A stretch of DNA of 64,000 nucleotides from positions 827,001 through 891,000 of the forward strand of contig OZ026595.1 in NCBI GenBank assembly GCA_964020085.1, read 5' to 3'. This document shows positions 1-7,642 of this stretch, piece after piece. This DNA comes from Micromussa lordhowensis (Eukaryota; Cnidaria; Anthozoa; Scleractinia; Lobophylliidae). The notes beneath the pieces are model-generated. The model had not been told where the DNA came from, searched no databases, and saw only the letters and a list, made by a program, of their open reading frames with translations. The position numbers were made by a program, and so were the translations under genes. The first letter of the stretch is position 1. Each line of letters begins with the position of its first letter.

Positions 1-441
1 GGTAAAACACTAGGATTGTCTGCCCTAGCAGGGTTAGCTTCTGAAGGTGCAAGTCAAATAGTTAAGAAAATTAGTGGCGGACAAATGTATCAAGTACCAA
101 ATAAAAATCTATATATGTTAGCTCAAATGGGTGATCTACTGACTAAGGGACAAATAGGAGATTTAGCCCGAGCTCATAAATTAGGAGAAGACTTACTTTT
201 CCGACTTACACAACGACAAGTAGGTAGTGGTATTGGCACGTTACTAGCTAGTATTGGTATTCCAATGATTATTGATGCATTAAAAGGAGGAAGTATAAAA
301 GGAAGAGGAGGAGTTCGAATGGGGAAATCGGATGGAGGAGGAGGTCCTCGTATGGGAATGCCTATGGCTCCACCACCTTTTATTGGGACATGGGGTAGGG
401 GAAAAAAAAAAAAAAAAGGTAAAAAAGCACCAAAAGCCTAA
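1..441 (+). CDS. Glycine-rich virion-type protein, 5' partial
   Basis: The frame is open from base 1, so the true start lies left of the window and no start codon is claimed. The visible part has an N-terminal small-residue helix region (Gly/Ala/Ser), a central polar part, a hydrophobic stretch around the GSGIGTLLASIGIP segment that could insert in membranes, then Gly/Arg/Met-rich sequence and a lysine-rich tail. The tail is encoded by a 16-A run at 402-417, so sequencing error or slippage there would change the C terminus. Proteins of this make-up sit beside the protease in cnidarian Polintons and are often compared with adenovirus minor core/capsid proteins such as pVI or pX; that functional link is inference. 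The stop at 439-441 is 19 bases before the protease ATG. Confidence 0.6.
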   Translation, partial: GKTLGLSALAGLASEGASQIVKKISGGQMYQVPNKNLYMLAQMGDLLTKGQIGDLARAHKLGEDLLFRLTQRQVGSGIGTLLASIGIPMIIDALKGGSIKGRGGVRMGKSDGGGGPRMGMPMAPPPFIGTWGRGKKKKKGKKAPKA

Positions 442-460
442 ATTCCATAAAGATATCCCA

Positions 461-892
461 ATGAGTAATTTTGATCTTTTAGATTGGTGTAAATACTTGA
501 AGATACCTATCAAGAATGTTTTAAGTAGAGATCAGACTGTACCACATCAGCATAAGTTAGCGCTTTTTATTTATAATTTAGAACCTCATTATATGAGTGG
601 TAGTCATTGGGTTACAACCTATGTTCGTGATGGTACAATAAATTACTTTGACTCTTTTGGTATGCCACCTTTTCAAGAGTTGGTAAACCATGCAAAAAAG
701 AAAAACTTAAATTTATTACACCAAAACCGTCAAATACAGAATCTCTATACTACAACCTGTGGCTATTTTTGCTTGTATTTCTTGAATGAAATGCATAAAG
801 GAGTAGATTATTTCGATTTATTGCAAGTTTTTAGCTTTGACACAGAAGAGAATGAAAAATTCATAGAAAACTATTTTGCTAAATTACTTTGA
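461..892 (+). CDS. Adenain-like cysteine protease (C5/Ulp1 fold)
   Basis: A 143-residue protein starting at the ATG at 461. The upstream open frame back to 332 overlaps the previous gene and reads low-complexity sequence, so the first methionine of the conserved part is preferred. Family catalytic residues are in order: His49 in GSHWVT, Asp64 in YFDSFG, Gln93 in QIQ, and Cys100 in TTTCGYFC. The Gln-Cys spacing of seven equals that of adenovirus protease. In Polintons/adintoviruses this enzyme is thought to mature capsid proteins (family knowledge). It is shorter than adenovirus protease (about 200 residues) but normal for Polinton homologues. Its 3' end overlaps the end of the minus-strand ORF at 871-1059. 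The gene looks intact. Confidence 0.9.
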   Translation: MSNFDLLDWCKYLKIPIKNVLSRDQTVPHQHKLALFIYNLEPHYMSGSHWVTTYVRDGTINYFDSFGMPPFQELVNHAKKKNLNLLHQNRQIQNLYTTTCGYFCLYFLNEMHKGVDYFDLLQVFSFDTEENEKFIENYFAKLL

Positions 893-1059
893 AGACTTCT
901 CATGTTTTTTAAATCTCGTTTCAAACTATTTCTCATATTTCTCACTCTTTTAGCTTCTCCAGAACAACATAAAAAGGCAAGTTTTCTATAAAGAAGTTTG
1001 TAATGTTTATACATCGCTTCTATTCTACGTATTTCTTTTTCAATGACAATTTGTTCCAT
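871..1059 (-). CDS. Small basic helical ORF of the element, function unknown
   Basis: A 62-codon ORF with ATG at 1059-1057, the only candidate gene on the minus strand of the element. It fills the gap between the protease and the DUF5679-like gene, overlaps the protease tail by 22 bases, and is divergent from the next gene. Only 34 very A/T-rich bases (1060-1093) separate the two start codons, with TATA-like words facing both ways, which is what one expects if both are used. The product is rich in Lys, Arg, Glu and Leu with heptad-like spacing and two adjacent cysteines, suggesting helices. I do not recognise a family. It could be a chance ORF. Confidence 0.4.
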   Translation of the reverse strand: MEQIVIEKEIRRIEAMYKHYKLLYRKLAFLCCSGEAKRVRNMRNSLKRDLKNMRSLQSNLAK

Positions 1060-1083
1060 TATATAATAATAAAAAAAAATAAT

Positions 1084-1093
1084 TATAATATAG
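1084..1093 (+). promoter_or_regulatory. TATAATATAG box abutting the ATG at 1094
   Basis: TATAATATAG ends directly against the ATG of the small zinc protein. The same TATAG-ATG arrangement precedes the genes at 3147 and 3412. It leaves essentially no 5' untranslated leader, as in late promoters of large cytoplasmic DNA viruses. A promoter role is inference. Confidence 0.45.
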
Positions 1094-1330
1094 ATGAAAA
1101 GCTATTGTGTCAAACAACGAAAACAGACAGAGTGCGTTCCTGGTTCAGAAAGGGTTGTACAGGCAAGAAATGGTCGTGCCATGATGAAATGTAAATGCGC
1201 AGAATGTGGGATAACAAAAACTAAATTTGTTAAGTCAGGTACGGTAGGAAGAGGTAGAAAAGGAAAAGGGCTATTACTGGGTAAAAACAGTCCATTTAAG
1301 GGAATTCCCCTCATAGGAGCTATATTATAG
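1094..1330 (+). CDS. Small DUF5679-like zinc protein
   Basis: A 78-residue protein. Residues 1-45 match the pattern of DUF5679-type zinc proteins: an N-terminal YCVK, a central NGR motif (26-28), then a CKCAECG knuckle. Cysteines are at 5, 14, 33, 35 and 38. The usual second cysteine of the first knuckle (CVKC) is glutamine here, and Cys14 may substitute. The C-terminal half is Gly/Lys/Arg-rich and ends in a short hydrophobic segment. The first 45 residues are clearly paralogous to the N terminus of the protein at 1404-2162. Zinc binding is likely; the cellular role is not known to me. Possibly a small nucleic-acid-binding virion component. Confidence 0.65.
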   Translation: MKSYCVKQRKQTECVPGSERVVQARNGRAMMKCKCAECGITKTKFVKSGTVGRGRKGKGLLLGKNSPFKGIPLIGAIL

Positions 1331-1403
1331 TAAAGGAACTTTACAATAGTTGACAATAGTTAACAATAGATTAACATATATTTATTATAATATTAATTAA
1401 TAT

Positions 1404-2162
1404 ATGTTATCTTATTGCGTTCGACAAAGAAAAAGGACAGAATGTGTACCTAATTCTGAAACTTTTGTAATTACAAAAAATGGTAGAAATGCAATGCGAT
1501 GTATTTGTGCTGAATGTGGAATTACAAAATTTCGTTTTATATCTAAAGCGGAAATGCAGGGAAGCGGTTTTGATGAACTAATTGTCAAAGGGTTGGCTGC
1601 TGGTGCAAAAGGATTGTACAACCTAGGTAAAAGGGGAGCTAGCCGAGCAATAAAATCTGACTATGTAAAAGACAAAGTTAAAGGCATTGGTAAAAGGTAT
1701 TTGAATAGAGCAGTTGACTCTCTGGCTGATGATCTTTCTAAAAAAATCAGTGGAAGTGGAAGGGGAAGGGGGAGGGGAAGGGGTCTTGATATACATAAAG
1801 CAATAGGTAAGTTACCTAAACCGAAAGCTGGTTGGACTTTACCAGGACACAAATATACTGGCCCTTACAATGATTTAGAACGACAAGTAAAATGGGATCG
1901 TGATACTGGACAAATCTATGAAATCTATGATCAGCCAACAGGTAAGACAGATGCTATAGCCATGCAACACGATGTTGATTACTCAGTATGTGCTGATAAG
2001 GGAGGTAATGTAAAATCATGTAAAAATGTGGCTGACAAGAAAATGGTCCGAGCTCTAGATGCAATTCCCTGGAATGAGAGACAGTGGGGTCATTGGCTGG
2101 CTAGAAACACTATTAATACAAAGCAAAAACTTGGTTTAGGAGTAAAAAAAAAAAAACGCTAA
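1404..2162 (+). CDS. DUF5679-like domain fused to parvovirus-type phospholipase A2
   Basis: A 252-residue protein. Residues 1-45 form the same zinc module as the preceding gene (Cys5, 14, 33, 35, 38; NGR at 26-28). Residues about 50-115 are helical and basic. A Gly-Arg repeat spans about 117-127. Residues about 143-222 carry the phospholipase A2 signature: the calcium-loop-like YTGPYN (151-156), the catalytic His189-Asp190 pair in QHDVDY, and a following C-x9-C and helix. Related domains in parvovirus VP1 and in adintoviruses are thought to breach endosomal membranes during entry (family knowledge). The C terminus is a lysine run encoded by 13 A (2144-2156) ending at the stop 2160-2162. That run lies where the integrase frame opens. 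Confidence 0.82.
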   Translation: MLSYCVRQRKRTECVPNSETFVITKNGRNAMRCICAECGITKFRFISKAEMQGSGFDELIVKGLAAGAKGLYNLGKRGASRAIKSDYVKDKVKGIGKRYLNRAVDSLADDLSKKISGSGRGRGRGRGLDIHKAIGKLPKPKAGWTLPGHKYTGPYNDLERQVKWDRDTGQIYEIYDQPTGKTDAIAMQHDVDYSVCADKGGNVKSCKNVADKKMVRALDAIPWNERQWGHWLARNTINTKQKLGLGVKKKKR

Positions 2163-3104
2163 AAATTTAGACACATGGGAAGCGCTTGCTAATGAGTTAC
2201 ACAAACCTATAAAACGAAATTTTACCAAGCGAAGAGTCATTGCACATAATGTAGATGACATCTGGTGTTCAGACTTAGTTGATATGCAAAAGCTTAGCAA
2301 ATGGAATCGAGGTTATAAATATCTACTAATGGTCTTAGACCTTTTCAGTAAATATGGTTGGATAGTACCTCTAAAGACAAAAACAGGTTTAGAAGTCTCT
2401 AAAGCGTTTGAAAGCTTATTTTTCTCTAATAAGCCTAAAATGTTATGGGTAGACAAAGGAAAAGAATATTATAACAAAAATGTGTTGGATCTCTTATCTA
2501 AGGATAAGATAAAGGTCTATTCCACTGAAAACGAAGAGAAATCAGCAGTTTGTGAGAGATGGAATAGAACTATCAAAGATAAAATGTATAAAAGATTCAC
2601 TATGCAAAACAATACAGTCTACGTTGACATACTTCCGAAAATACTCGCATCTTACAACAACAGCCGACATAGATCAATAGGAATGACGCCTATCCAAGCT
2701 AGAAACCTGAAAACTATGGAAAAGTTTATTTTAATTTATATGGTGATTTAGCGAGAGACAATAAAAAGAATGATAAACCAGCATTTGTGATAGGTGATAG
2801 AGTCCGAATAAGCAAATACAAAAGGGTGACCTTTGATAAAGGCTATACTCCTAATTGGACTGAAGAAGTTTTCATCATAGACGAAATTAGATTCACTAAT
2901 CCTATTACTTATAAGATAAAAGACTTAAATGGTGAAGTGATTAAGGGTACTTTCTACAGAGAAGAGTTACAAAAGACAGATCAAGAGGTCTATAGAATAG
3001 AGAAAATTATCAGAAAGTCAAAAGGAAAAGCATTAGTCAAATGGAAAGGTTACCCAGACGAATTTAACAGTTGGGTGCCAGCTGAGGATTTAAAAAATTT
3101 ATAA
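2146..3104 (+). pseudogene. Polinton chromodomain integrase (DDE), frameshifted
   Basis: Retroviral-type integrase core followed by a chromodomain. The frame is open from 2146, but its first ATG is at 2284, inside conserved core sequence, so the normal start is missing or is supplied by slippage on the preceding A run. Catalytic residues are visible: Asp in WCSDLVD, Asp in LWVDKGKE, and Glu in AVCERWNRT, with 33 residues between the last two. The core runs into a stop at 2749-2751. The continuation, an SH3-like region and a chromodomain with the words VYRIEKI and VKWKGYP, is in another frame and ends at 3104. The shift lies near the AAAA run at about 2720-2723. It is either a real inactivating indel or a sequencing error in a homopolymer. 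The enzyme family integrates Polintons and makes 6-bp target duplications (family knowledge). This copy would not make full-length integrase as written. Confidence 0.85.
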
Positions 3105-3109
3105 AAATT

Positions 3110-3146
3110 ATTTAAAAAAATTAGAATATTATAAATAATTATATAG
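3110..3146 (+). promoter_or_regulatory. A/T-rich upstream box ending TATATAG against ATG
   Basis: The stretch before the ATG at 3147 reads as an A run, ATTAGA, an A/T spacer and then TATATAG-ATGG. The region before the polymerase ATG at 3412 shows the same order of words at almost the same spacing. The resemblance covers about 37 bases and suggests a shared promoter type or a duplication that included the promoter. Confidence 0.45.
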
Positions 3147-3356
3147 ATGGAAAAAACAGAAGAACAATTGAAACGAGAAAAATGGAACAAAATTACTAAT
3201 GAAAGACTGAAAAATACTGAATGGTACTGTGATGTATGTGGAAATGGAAAAAATTACACTTACAGAGGAAAATATATGCATCTAAAGACAAAGAAACATG
3301 AGCGTAACATTCTAAAATACACTAATCCAGTTACTTGCACACTAATTGATTTATAA
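3147..3356 (+). CDS. Small C2H2-type zinc-finger protein paralogous to the polymerase N terminus
   Basis: A 69-residue protein with a charged N-terminal helix (1-22) and one zinc finger: Cys28, Cys31, His45, His51 in the pattern WYCxxC ... GKYxHLKTxxH. The same pattern is at residues 27-50 of the DNA polymerase that begins 56 bases downstream (Cys29, Cys32, His44, His50). The upstream A/T boxes of the two genes are also alike. The most economical reading is duplication of the 5' end of the polymerase gene. It may bind DNA or compete with the polymerase finger; no function is established. No frame damage is visible. Confidence 0.65.
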   Translation: MEKTEEQLKREKWNKITNERLKNTEWYCDVCGNGKNYTYRGKYMHLKTKKHERNILKYTNPVTCTLIDL

Positions 3357-3374
3357 TAAATAAAAAATTAAGAA

Positions 3375-3411
3375 TTTAAAAAAAAAATTAGACATATATT
3401 ATTATATATAG
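3375..3411 (+). promoter_or_regulatory. A/T-rich upstream box ending TATATATAG against polymerase ATG
   Basis: A run of A, ATTAGA, an A/T spacer and TATATATAG lie directly before the polymerase ATG, matching the stretch before the gene at 3147. Promoter function is inferred from repetition at two genes and partial similarity at a third (1094). Confidence 0.45.
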
Positions 3412-6400
3412 ATGGATTTTAAAGTTAAAATTAAACCCAAAATTAAATACAAAAAGATATCTGCAGACACATTACCAAAACCATCTGATTGGTATTGTAA
3501 TATATGCAAGAAAAAATATTCAAAAGGGGGAAAATATCAGCATTTAAAGACAGATTTTCATAAGCTTAATGAAGCAAAAAAAGGTCCGCAAGGTCAGCCA
3601 ATACCAGCCACACCTGCCAACCCACAACCACGAAGATCTAAGAAACATGAAGATTATGTTGAAAATCGACTAATCCGTTCGATTGCAGCTAGGAGACTAA
3701 GAGACTCATACCTTGGAGGTACTTTAATAGATGATCCGATAAGTCCCTCAGTCAATTTACCAGAACCATTAAGACCTACTGAATATAGACCACCCCCACC
3801 AGTACCAAAACCCCGTACAAAACCACCAGCAGCTCCAGTGCCTTTACCGAGGCTAAAAATAATAAGACCTATAAAACCTGTACCTACAAGACTTCAAAGA
3901 AAGGTTAAAAATGTGATTGATCAAATCGCTCCATATTATAGACCTGAAACTATAAGAGAATTCAGAAGAAATTTGAAATTTATCCCTAAAGACATCACTA
4001 TTACTGAGCGATCCAATGCATTAAGAGGTAATGTTCAATCTTATGATGTACAAATTGTCAATAGAAATGACCCATCAATACAGTTAAGTAGCACTAAACG
4101 AGAAATATTTGATCTTTTAATGCGATCATTATCAGATAGAAGGGGTTTTAAATACAATACTACACTAAGGGTTCGATTATCAAAGAGTACTGAGGATGGT
4201 GTCATTTACCGAGAACCCTATTTTAACGCTGGCCCTTTTACGGTTACCAATAGAATAGATATAGAAGTGAGTATCGATGAAGGTATTGAAAGAATTTTAG
4301 AGTTAATAGCTGTTTGGCTCTCTGAAGGTTCTGGTTGGGTATTCCAATCGGTACTTTCACATATCATTAATATTGTCTCTTACTTTCCATTAAGAGGATC
4401 ATCATATATTGAACTACCTGAGGAACTACGTAACCCTATGAAGGGTTTAATCAATCCCAAAAATACAGACAATAAATGTTTCCTATGGTGTCATAATAGG
4501 CATTTAAATCCACTTATAGTTCATCCGGAAAGAATAACCAAGGCAGATCGAGAATCTGTCAAACGGTTAGATTACACTGGTATCACTTTTCCAGTCACTG
4601 TAAAAGATATTTATAAGATTGAAAAGCAAAATAAGATTAATATCTGTGTATTTGGTTATGATGGAGAAGCTTATCCTATCAGAATATCAGAAACTAATTT
4701 TACAGACCACTTGGAATTACTATGGATTGAAGAAGGAGACAAGAGCCACTATGTGCTCATCAAGGATTTAGATCGATTTATGTTTTCATTCAATGATCAC
4801 AAAGAAAAGAAATATTTTTGTTTGCGTTGTCTACATTGTTGTAGTTCTGCTAGTGTCCTAGAAGATCACAAGCAAGATTGCATGCTCCTTAATGGAGCTC
4901 AAGCGATAAAGATGCCCGAGGCAGGATCAAAAATTTATTTTAAAAATCACAAAAAAATGTTACCTGCACCTTTCGTAATTTACGCTGATTTTGAATCAAT
5001 CACAGAAAAAATAGACGGTTGCCTACCTAGTGATGATAAATCTTACACTAGTACTTATCAAAGTCATAAGGCTTGTAGTTACGGATATAAATTAGTCTGT
5101 AGATTTGATAATAGTTATTCCAAACCAGTAGAAATATACCGTGGAGAAGATTGTATCGAAAAATTTATCATGAAAATGTTGAGTGAAGTAAAAGATTGTA
5201 TAAAAATAGTTATAGAACATTTCCAGAAACCATTAGTTATGACTGATAAAAATGAAACACATTTCCAAAATTCTACTATATGTCATATTTGTGAGAGAAA
5301 ATTTAATGAAGAAAAAGATAAAGATAAACCTTCAAAACAAAAAGTTAGAGATCACTGCCATATTACAGGTAAATATCGTGGTGCTGCTCATAGTAATTGT
5401 AATCTTAAATGGTCTATTAGTGCAGAAAATTTAAAAATTCCAGTAATATTTCATAATCTTAAAGGTTATGACTGCCATTTTATCATGCAAAATATTGGTC
5501 ATTTAATAAGACAAGATTTTAATATTAATGTTGATGTTATAGCAAGTAATTTTGAGAAATATATTGGCTTTAGACTAGGTAATTATTTGACTTTCATTGA
5601 CAGTTTTTCATTTATGAGTCAGAGTTTAGATCGACTAAGCAGTAATTTAAGTGATAATGCATTCTTTTATTCAAAGAAAGCTTTTCCAAATGATGATCAA
5701 TTTAGATTAATAAAGCGAAAAGGTGTTTACCCTTATGATTACATGGACTCATTCCAGCGATTCAGTGAGAAGTCTTTACCAGCAAGAGAATATTTTTATA
5801 GTATTTTGAATGATACAAATATTTCAGAGAGTGACTATGAGCACGCAAAACAAGTATGGAGTGAATTCCAAATTAAAGACTTAGGTTATTATCATGATTT
5901 ATATTTGCGTACAGATGTTCTACTATTAGCAGATGTATTTGAAAATTTCAGAACTATATGTTTGAAGGACTATGGGCTAGATCCCTGTCATTATTACTCT
6001 GCACCTGGGTTATCATGGGATGCATTACTCCGAATGACAAAAATAAATCTAGACTTAATTTCAGATTTAGATCAACAACTATTCATTGAAAAGGGAATGA
6101 GAGGTGGTATTAGTAATATTACTCATAGACATGCTGTTGCAAACAACAAGTATATGAAGTGTTATAATCCAGAAGATGAAAGTAGTTATTTAATGTATTT
6201 AGATGCAAATAATCTTTATGGATGGGCTATGTCACAGTCACTTCCAACTAAAGATTTTAAATGGATTAACTCTGAAGATTTCATCTTAGAAAATTACAAA
6301 AATAATACAAAAAAAGGTGCCATTTTAGAAGTAGATTTAGAATATCCAGAAGAGCTACACGATTTGCATAATGATTATCCATTAGCACCAGAAAAGATTT

Positions 6401-7446
6401 TAATCACTGATAATATGTTATCAAAGTATTGCAAAGATTTAAAAGAAAAAGAAAATATTAGCAGTGGTAGAGTTCACAAGTTGGTTCCTAATCTAAAGAA
6501 TAAAGAAAAGTATGTATTACATTACAAAAATTTACAGCTTTATTTATCTCTTGGTATGAAGTTGAAAAAGGTTCACAGAGTCTTAGAATTTACTCAGAAA
6601 CCTTGGATGAAACCTTATATTGATTTTAACACAAAAAAAAGAACAAATGCTAAGAATAGTTTTGAAAAAGACTTCTTTAAACTAATGAATAATTCAGTTT
6701 TTGGCAAAACTATGGAAAACCTAAGAAAAAGATCTAATATCAAATTAGAAACTGATCCGGATCATTTATTGAAATTGACAAGGCAACCAATGTATGTTTC
6801 TAGTAAAATATTTGATGAAAATTTAGTTGGGGTACAAATGAAAAAGGCTAGACTAGTCTTAGATAAACCCTCTTATGTTGGATTCTCTATTCTAGATCTA
6901 AGTAAAACATTAATGTATGACTTCCATTACAACTATATCAGAAAAAAATACCCTGATGCAAAGTTACTTTTTACTGATACTGATTCTTTATTTTACCATA
7001 TAAAAGCAGAAGATCTTTATAGTGATTTATATAAAGATAAAGAAAGGTTTGACAATAGTGATTATCCCAAATCGTCAGAGTTCTTTTTTGCAGAAAATAA
7101 AAAAGTAATTGGTAAATTCAAAGATGAAGCAGCTGGTGATCCAATCACTGAATTTGTTGGTCTAAAAAGTAAAATGTATAGTTACAAGACAGAAAACAAG
7201 GAAAACAAGACTGCTAAAGGTGTCAAGAAGAATGTCATTAAGAGTGAATTATCTCTCTCTGATTATCGTGATACCTTACAAAAATGTAATACTATGAGGC
7301 ATAAGATGCGAACTATCCGGTCAGAGTATCATCAGATATCTAGTTACCAAATTAATAAAGTATCATTATCACCTTTTGATGATAAAAGATATATTTTAGA
7401 TGATGGTATCAGTAGTTATGCATATGGAAATTTTAATATTTCATAA
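3412..7446 (+). CDS. polB: Protein-primed family-B DNA polymerase of Polinton/adintovirus type
   Basis: An intact 1344-residue reading frame. In order it has an N-terminal C2H2-type finger (Cys29, Cys32, His44, His50), a proline-rich linker (about 105-150), a long N-terminal region that may contain the terminal protein, a Cys/His cluster (CLRCLHCC...H...C), the exonuclease acid motif DFES with Asp526 and Glu528, a zinc/HNH-like insert (CHIC ... DHCHITGKYRG near 647), the exonuclease NLKGYD motif, and the polymerase motifs LDANNLYGW (Asp931), NNSVFGKT (Asn1094) and TDTDS (Asp1189, Asp1191), then KSKMYSY. Acidic catalytic residues of both exonuclease and polymerase sites are present, so the enzyme could be active. 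It would copy linear element DNA from its ends using a protein primer (family knowledge). The start is set by the abutting TATAG box. Length is typical of Polinton polymerases. Confidence 0.95.
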   Translation: MDFKVKIKPKIKYKKISADTLPKPSDWYCNICKKKYSKGGKYQHLKTDFHKLNEAKKGPQGQPIPATPANPQPRRSKKHEDYVENRLIRSIAARRLRDSYLGGTLIDDPISPSVNLPEPLRPTEYRPPPPVPKPRTKPPAAPVPLPRLKIIRPIKPVPTRLQRKVKNVIDQIAPYYRPETIREFRRNLKFIPKDITITERSNALRGNVQSYDVQIVNRNDPSIQLSSTKREIFDLLMRSLSDRRGFKYNTTLRVRLSKSTEDGVIYREPYFNAGPFTVTNRIDIEVSIDEGIERILELIAVWLSEGSGWVFQSVLSHIINIVSYFPLRGSSYIELPEELRNPMKGLINPKNTDNKCFLWCHNRHLNPLIVHPERITKADRESVKRLDYTGITFPVTVKDIYKIEKQNKINICVFGYDGEAYPIRISETNFTDHLELLWIEEGDKSHYVLIKDLDRFMFSFNDHKEKKYFCLRCLHCCSSASVLEDHKQDCMLLNGAQAIKMPEAGSKIYFKNHKKMLPAPFVIYADFESITEKIDGCLPSDDKSYTSTYQSHKACSYGYKLVCRFDNSYSKPVEIYRGEDCIEKFIMKMLSEVKDCIKIVIEHFQKPLVMTDKNETHFQNSTICHICERKFNEEKDKDKPSKQKVRDHCHITGKYRGAAHSNCNLKWSISAENLKIPVIFHNLKGYDCHFIMQNIGHLIRQDFNINVDVIASNFEKYIGFRLGNYLTFIDSFSFMSQSLDRLSSNLSDNAFFYSKKAFPNDDQFRLIKRKGVYPYDYMDSFQRFSEKSLPAREYFYSILNDTNISESDYEHAKQVWSEFQIKDLGYYHDLYLRTDVLLLADVFENFRTICLKDYGLDPCHYYSAPGLSWDALLRMTKINLDLISDLDQQLFIEKGMRGGISNITHRHAVANNKYMKCYNPEDESSYLMYLDANNLYGWAMSQSLPTKDFKWINSEDFILENYKNNTKKGAILEVDLEYPEELHDLHNDYPLAPEKILITDNMLSKYCKDLKEKENISSGRVHKLVPNLKNKEKYVLHYKNLQLYLSLGMKLKKVHRVLEFTQKPWMKPYIDFNTKKRTNAKNSFEKDFFKLMNNSVFGKTMENLRKRSNIKLETDPDHLLKLTRQPMYVSSKIFDENLVGVQMKKARLVLDKPSYVGFSILDLSKTLMYDFHYNYIRKKYPDAKLLFTDTDSLFYHIKAEDLYSDLYKDKERFDNSDYPKSSEFFFAENKKVIGKFKDEAAGDPITEFVGLKSKMYSYKTENKENKTAKGVKKNVIKSELSLSDYRDTLQKCNTMRHKMRTIRSEYHQISSYQINKVSLSPFDDKRYILDDGISSYAYGNFNIS

Positions 7447-7451
7447 TATAT

Positions 7452-7610
7452 ATGCCTGTCCCTAATTTTAAAAAATTTTTAACTGAAGACCCACTTCATG
7501 ATACTGATAGTAGTGACAGTGATTATAATCCTGATTCAGATGAGGAATCGACGAGCAGTGAGGAATCAACGAGCAGTGAGGAATCAACGAGCAGTGAGAG
7601 TGAAGATTAA
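7452..7610 (+). CDS. Short acidic Ser/Glu repeat protein
   Basis: A 52-codon ORF five bases after the polymerase stop, preceded by ATAATATAT. The product starts MPVPNFKKFL and then becomes strongly acidic (Asp/Ser, then Glu/Ser/Thr). Three copies of an 18-bp unit encode ESTSSE, at about 7546-7599. Acidic serine-rich tails occur in casein-kinase substrates and DNA-mimic or chaperone-like viral proteins, but no family is recognised. The tight spacing between polymerase and VLTF3-like gene supports a real gene; repeat expansion could be recent. Confidence 0.5.
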   Translation: MPVPNFKKFLTEDPLHDTDSSDSDYNPDSDEESTSSEESTSSEESTSSESED

Positions 7611-7642
7611 TCTACTTTAAAGAATAAAGTATATTAATTATT

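Noticed and set aside
332..460. Upstream extension of the protease ORF to 332
   Set aside because: It overlaps the preceding gene in another frame and reads Gly/Glu/Lys low-complexity sequence. Conserved protease sequence starts at the ATG at 461.
5252..5434. Small plus-strand ORF inside the polymerase gene
   Set aside because: Out-of-frame shadow of conserved polymerase sequence.
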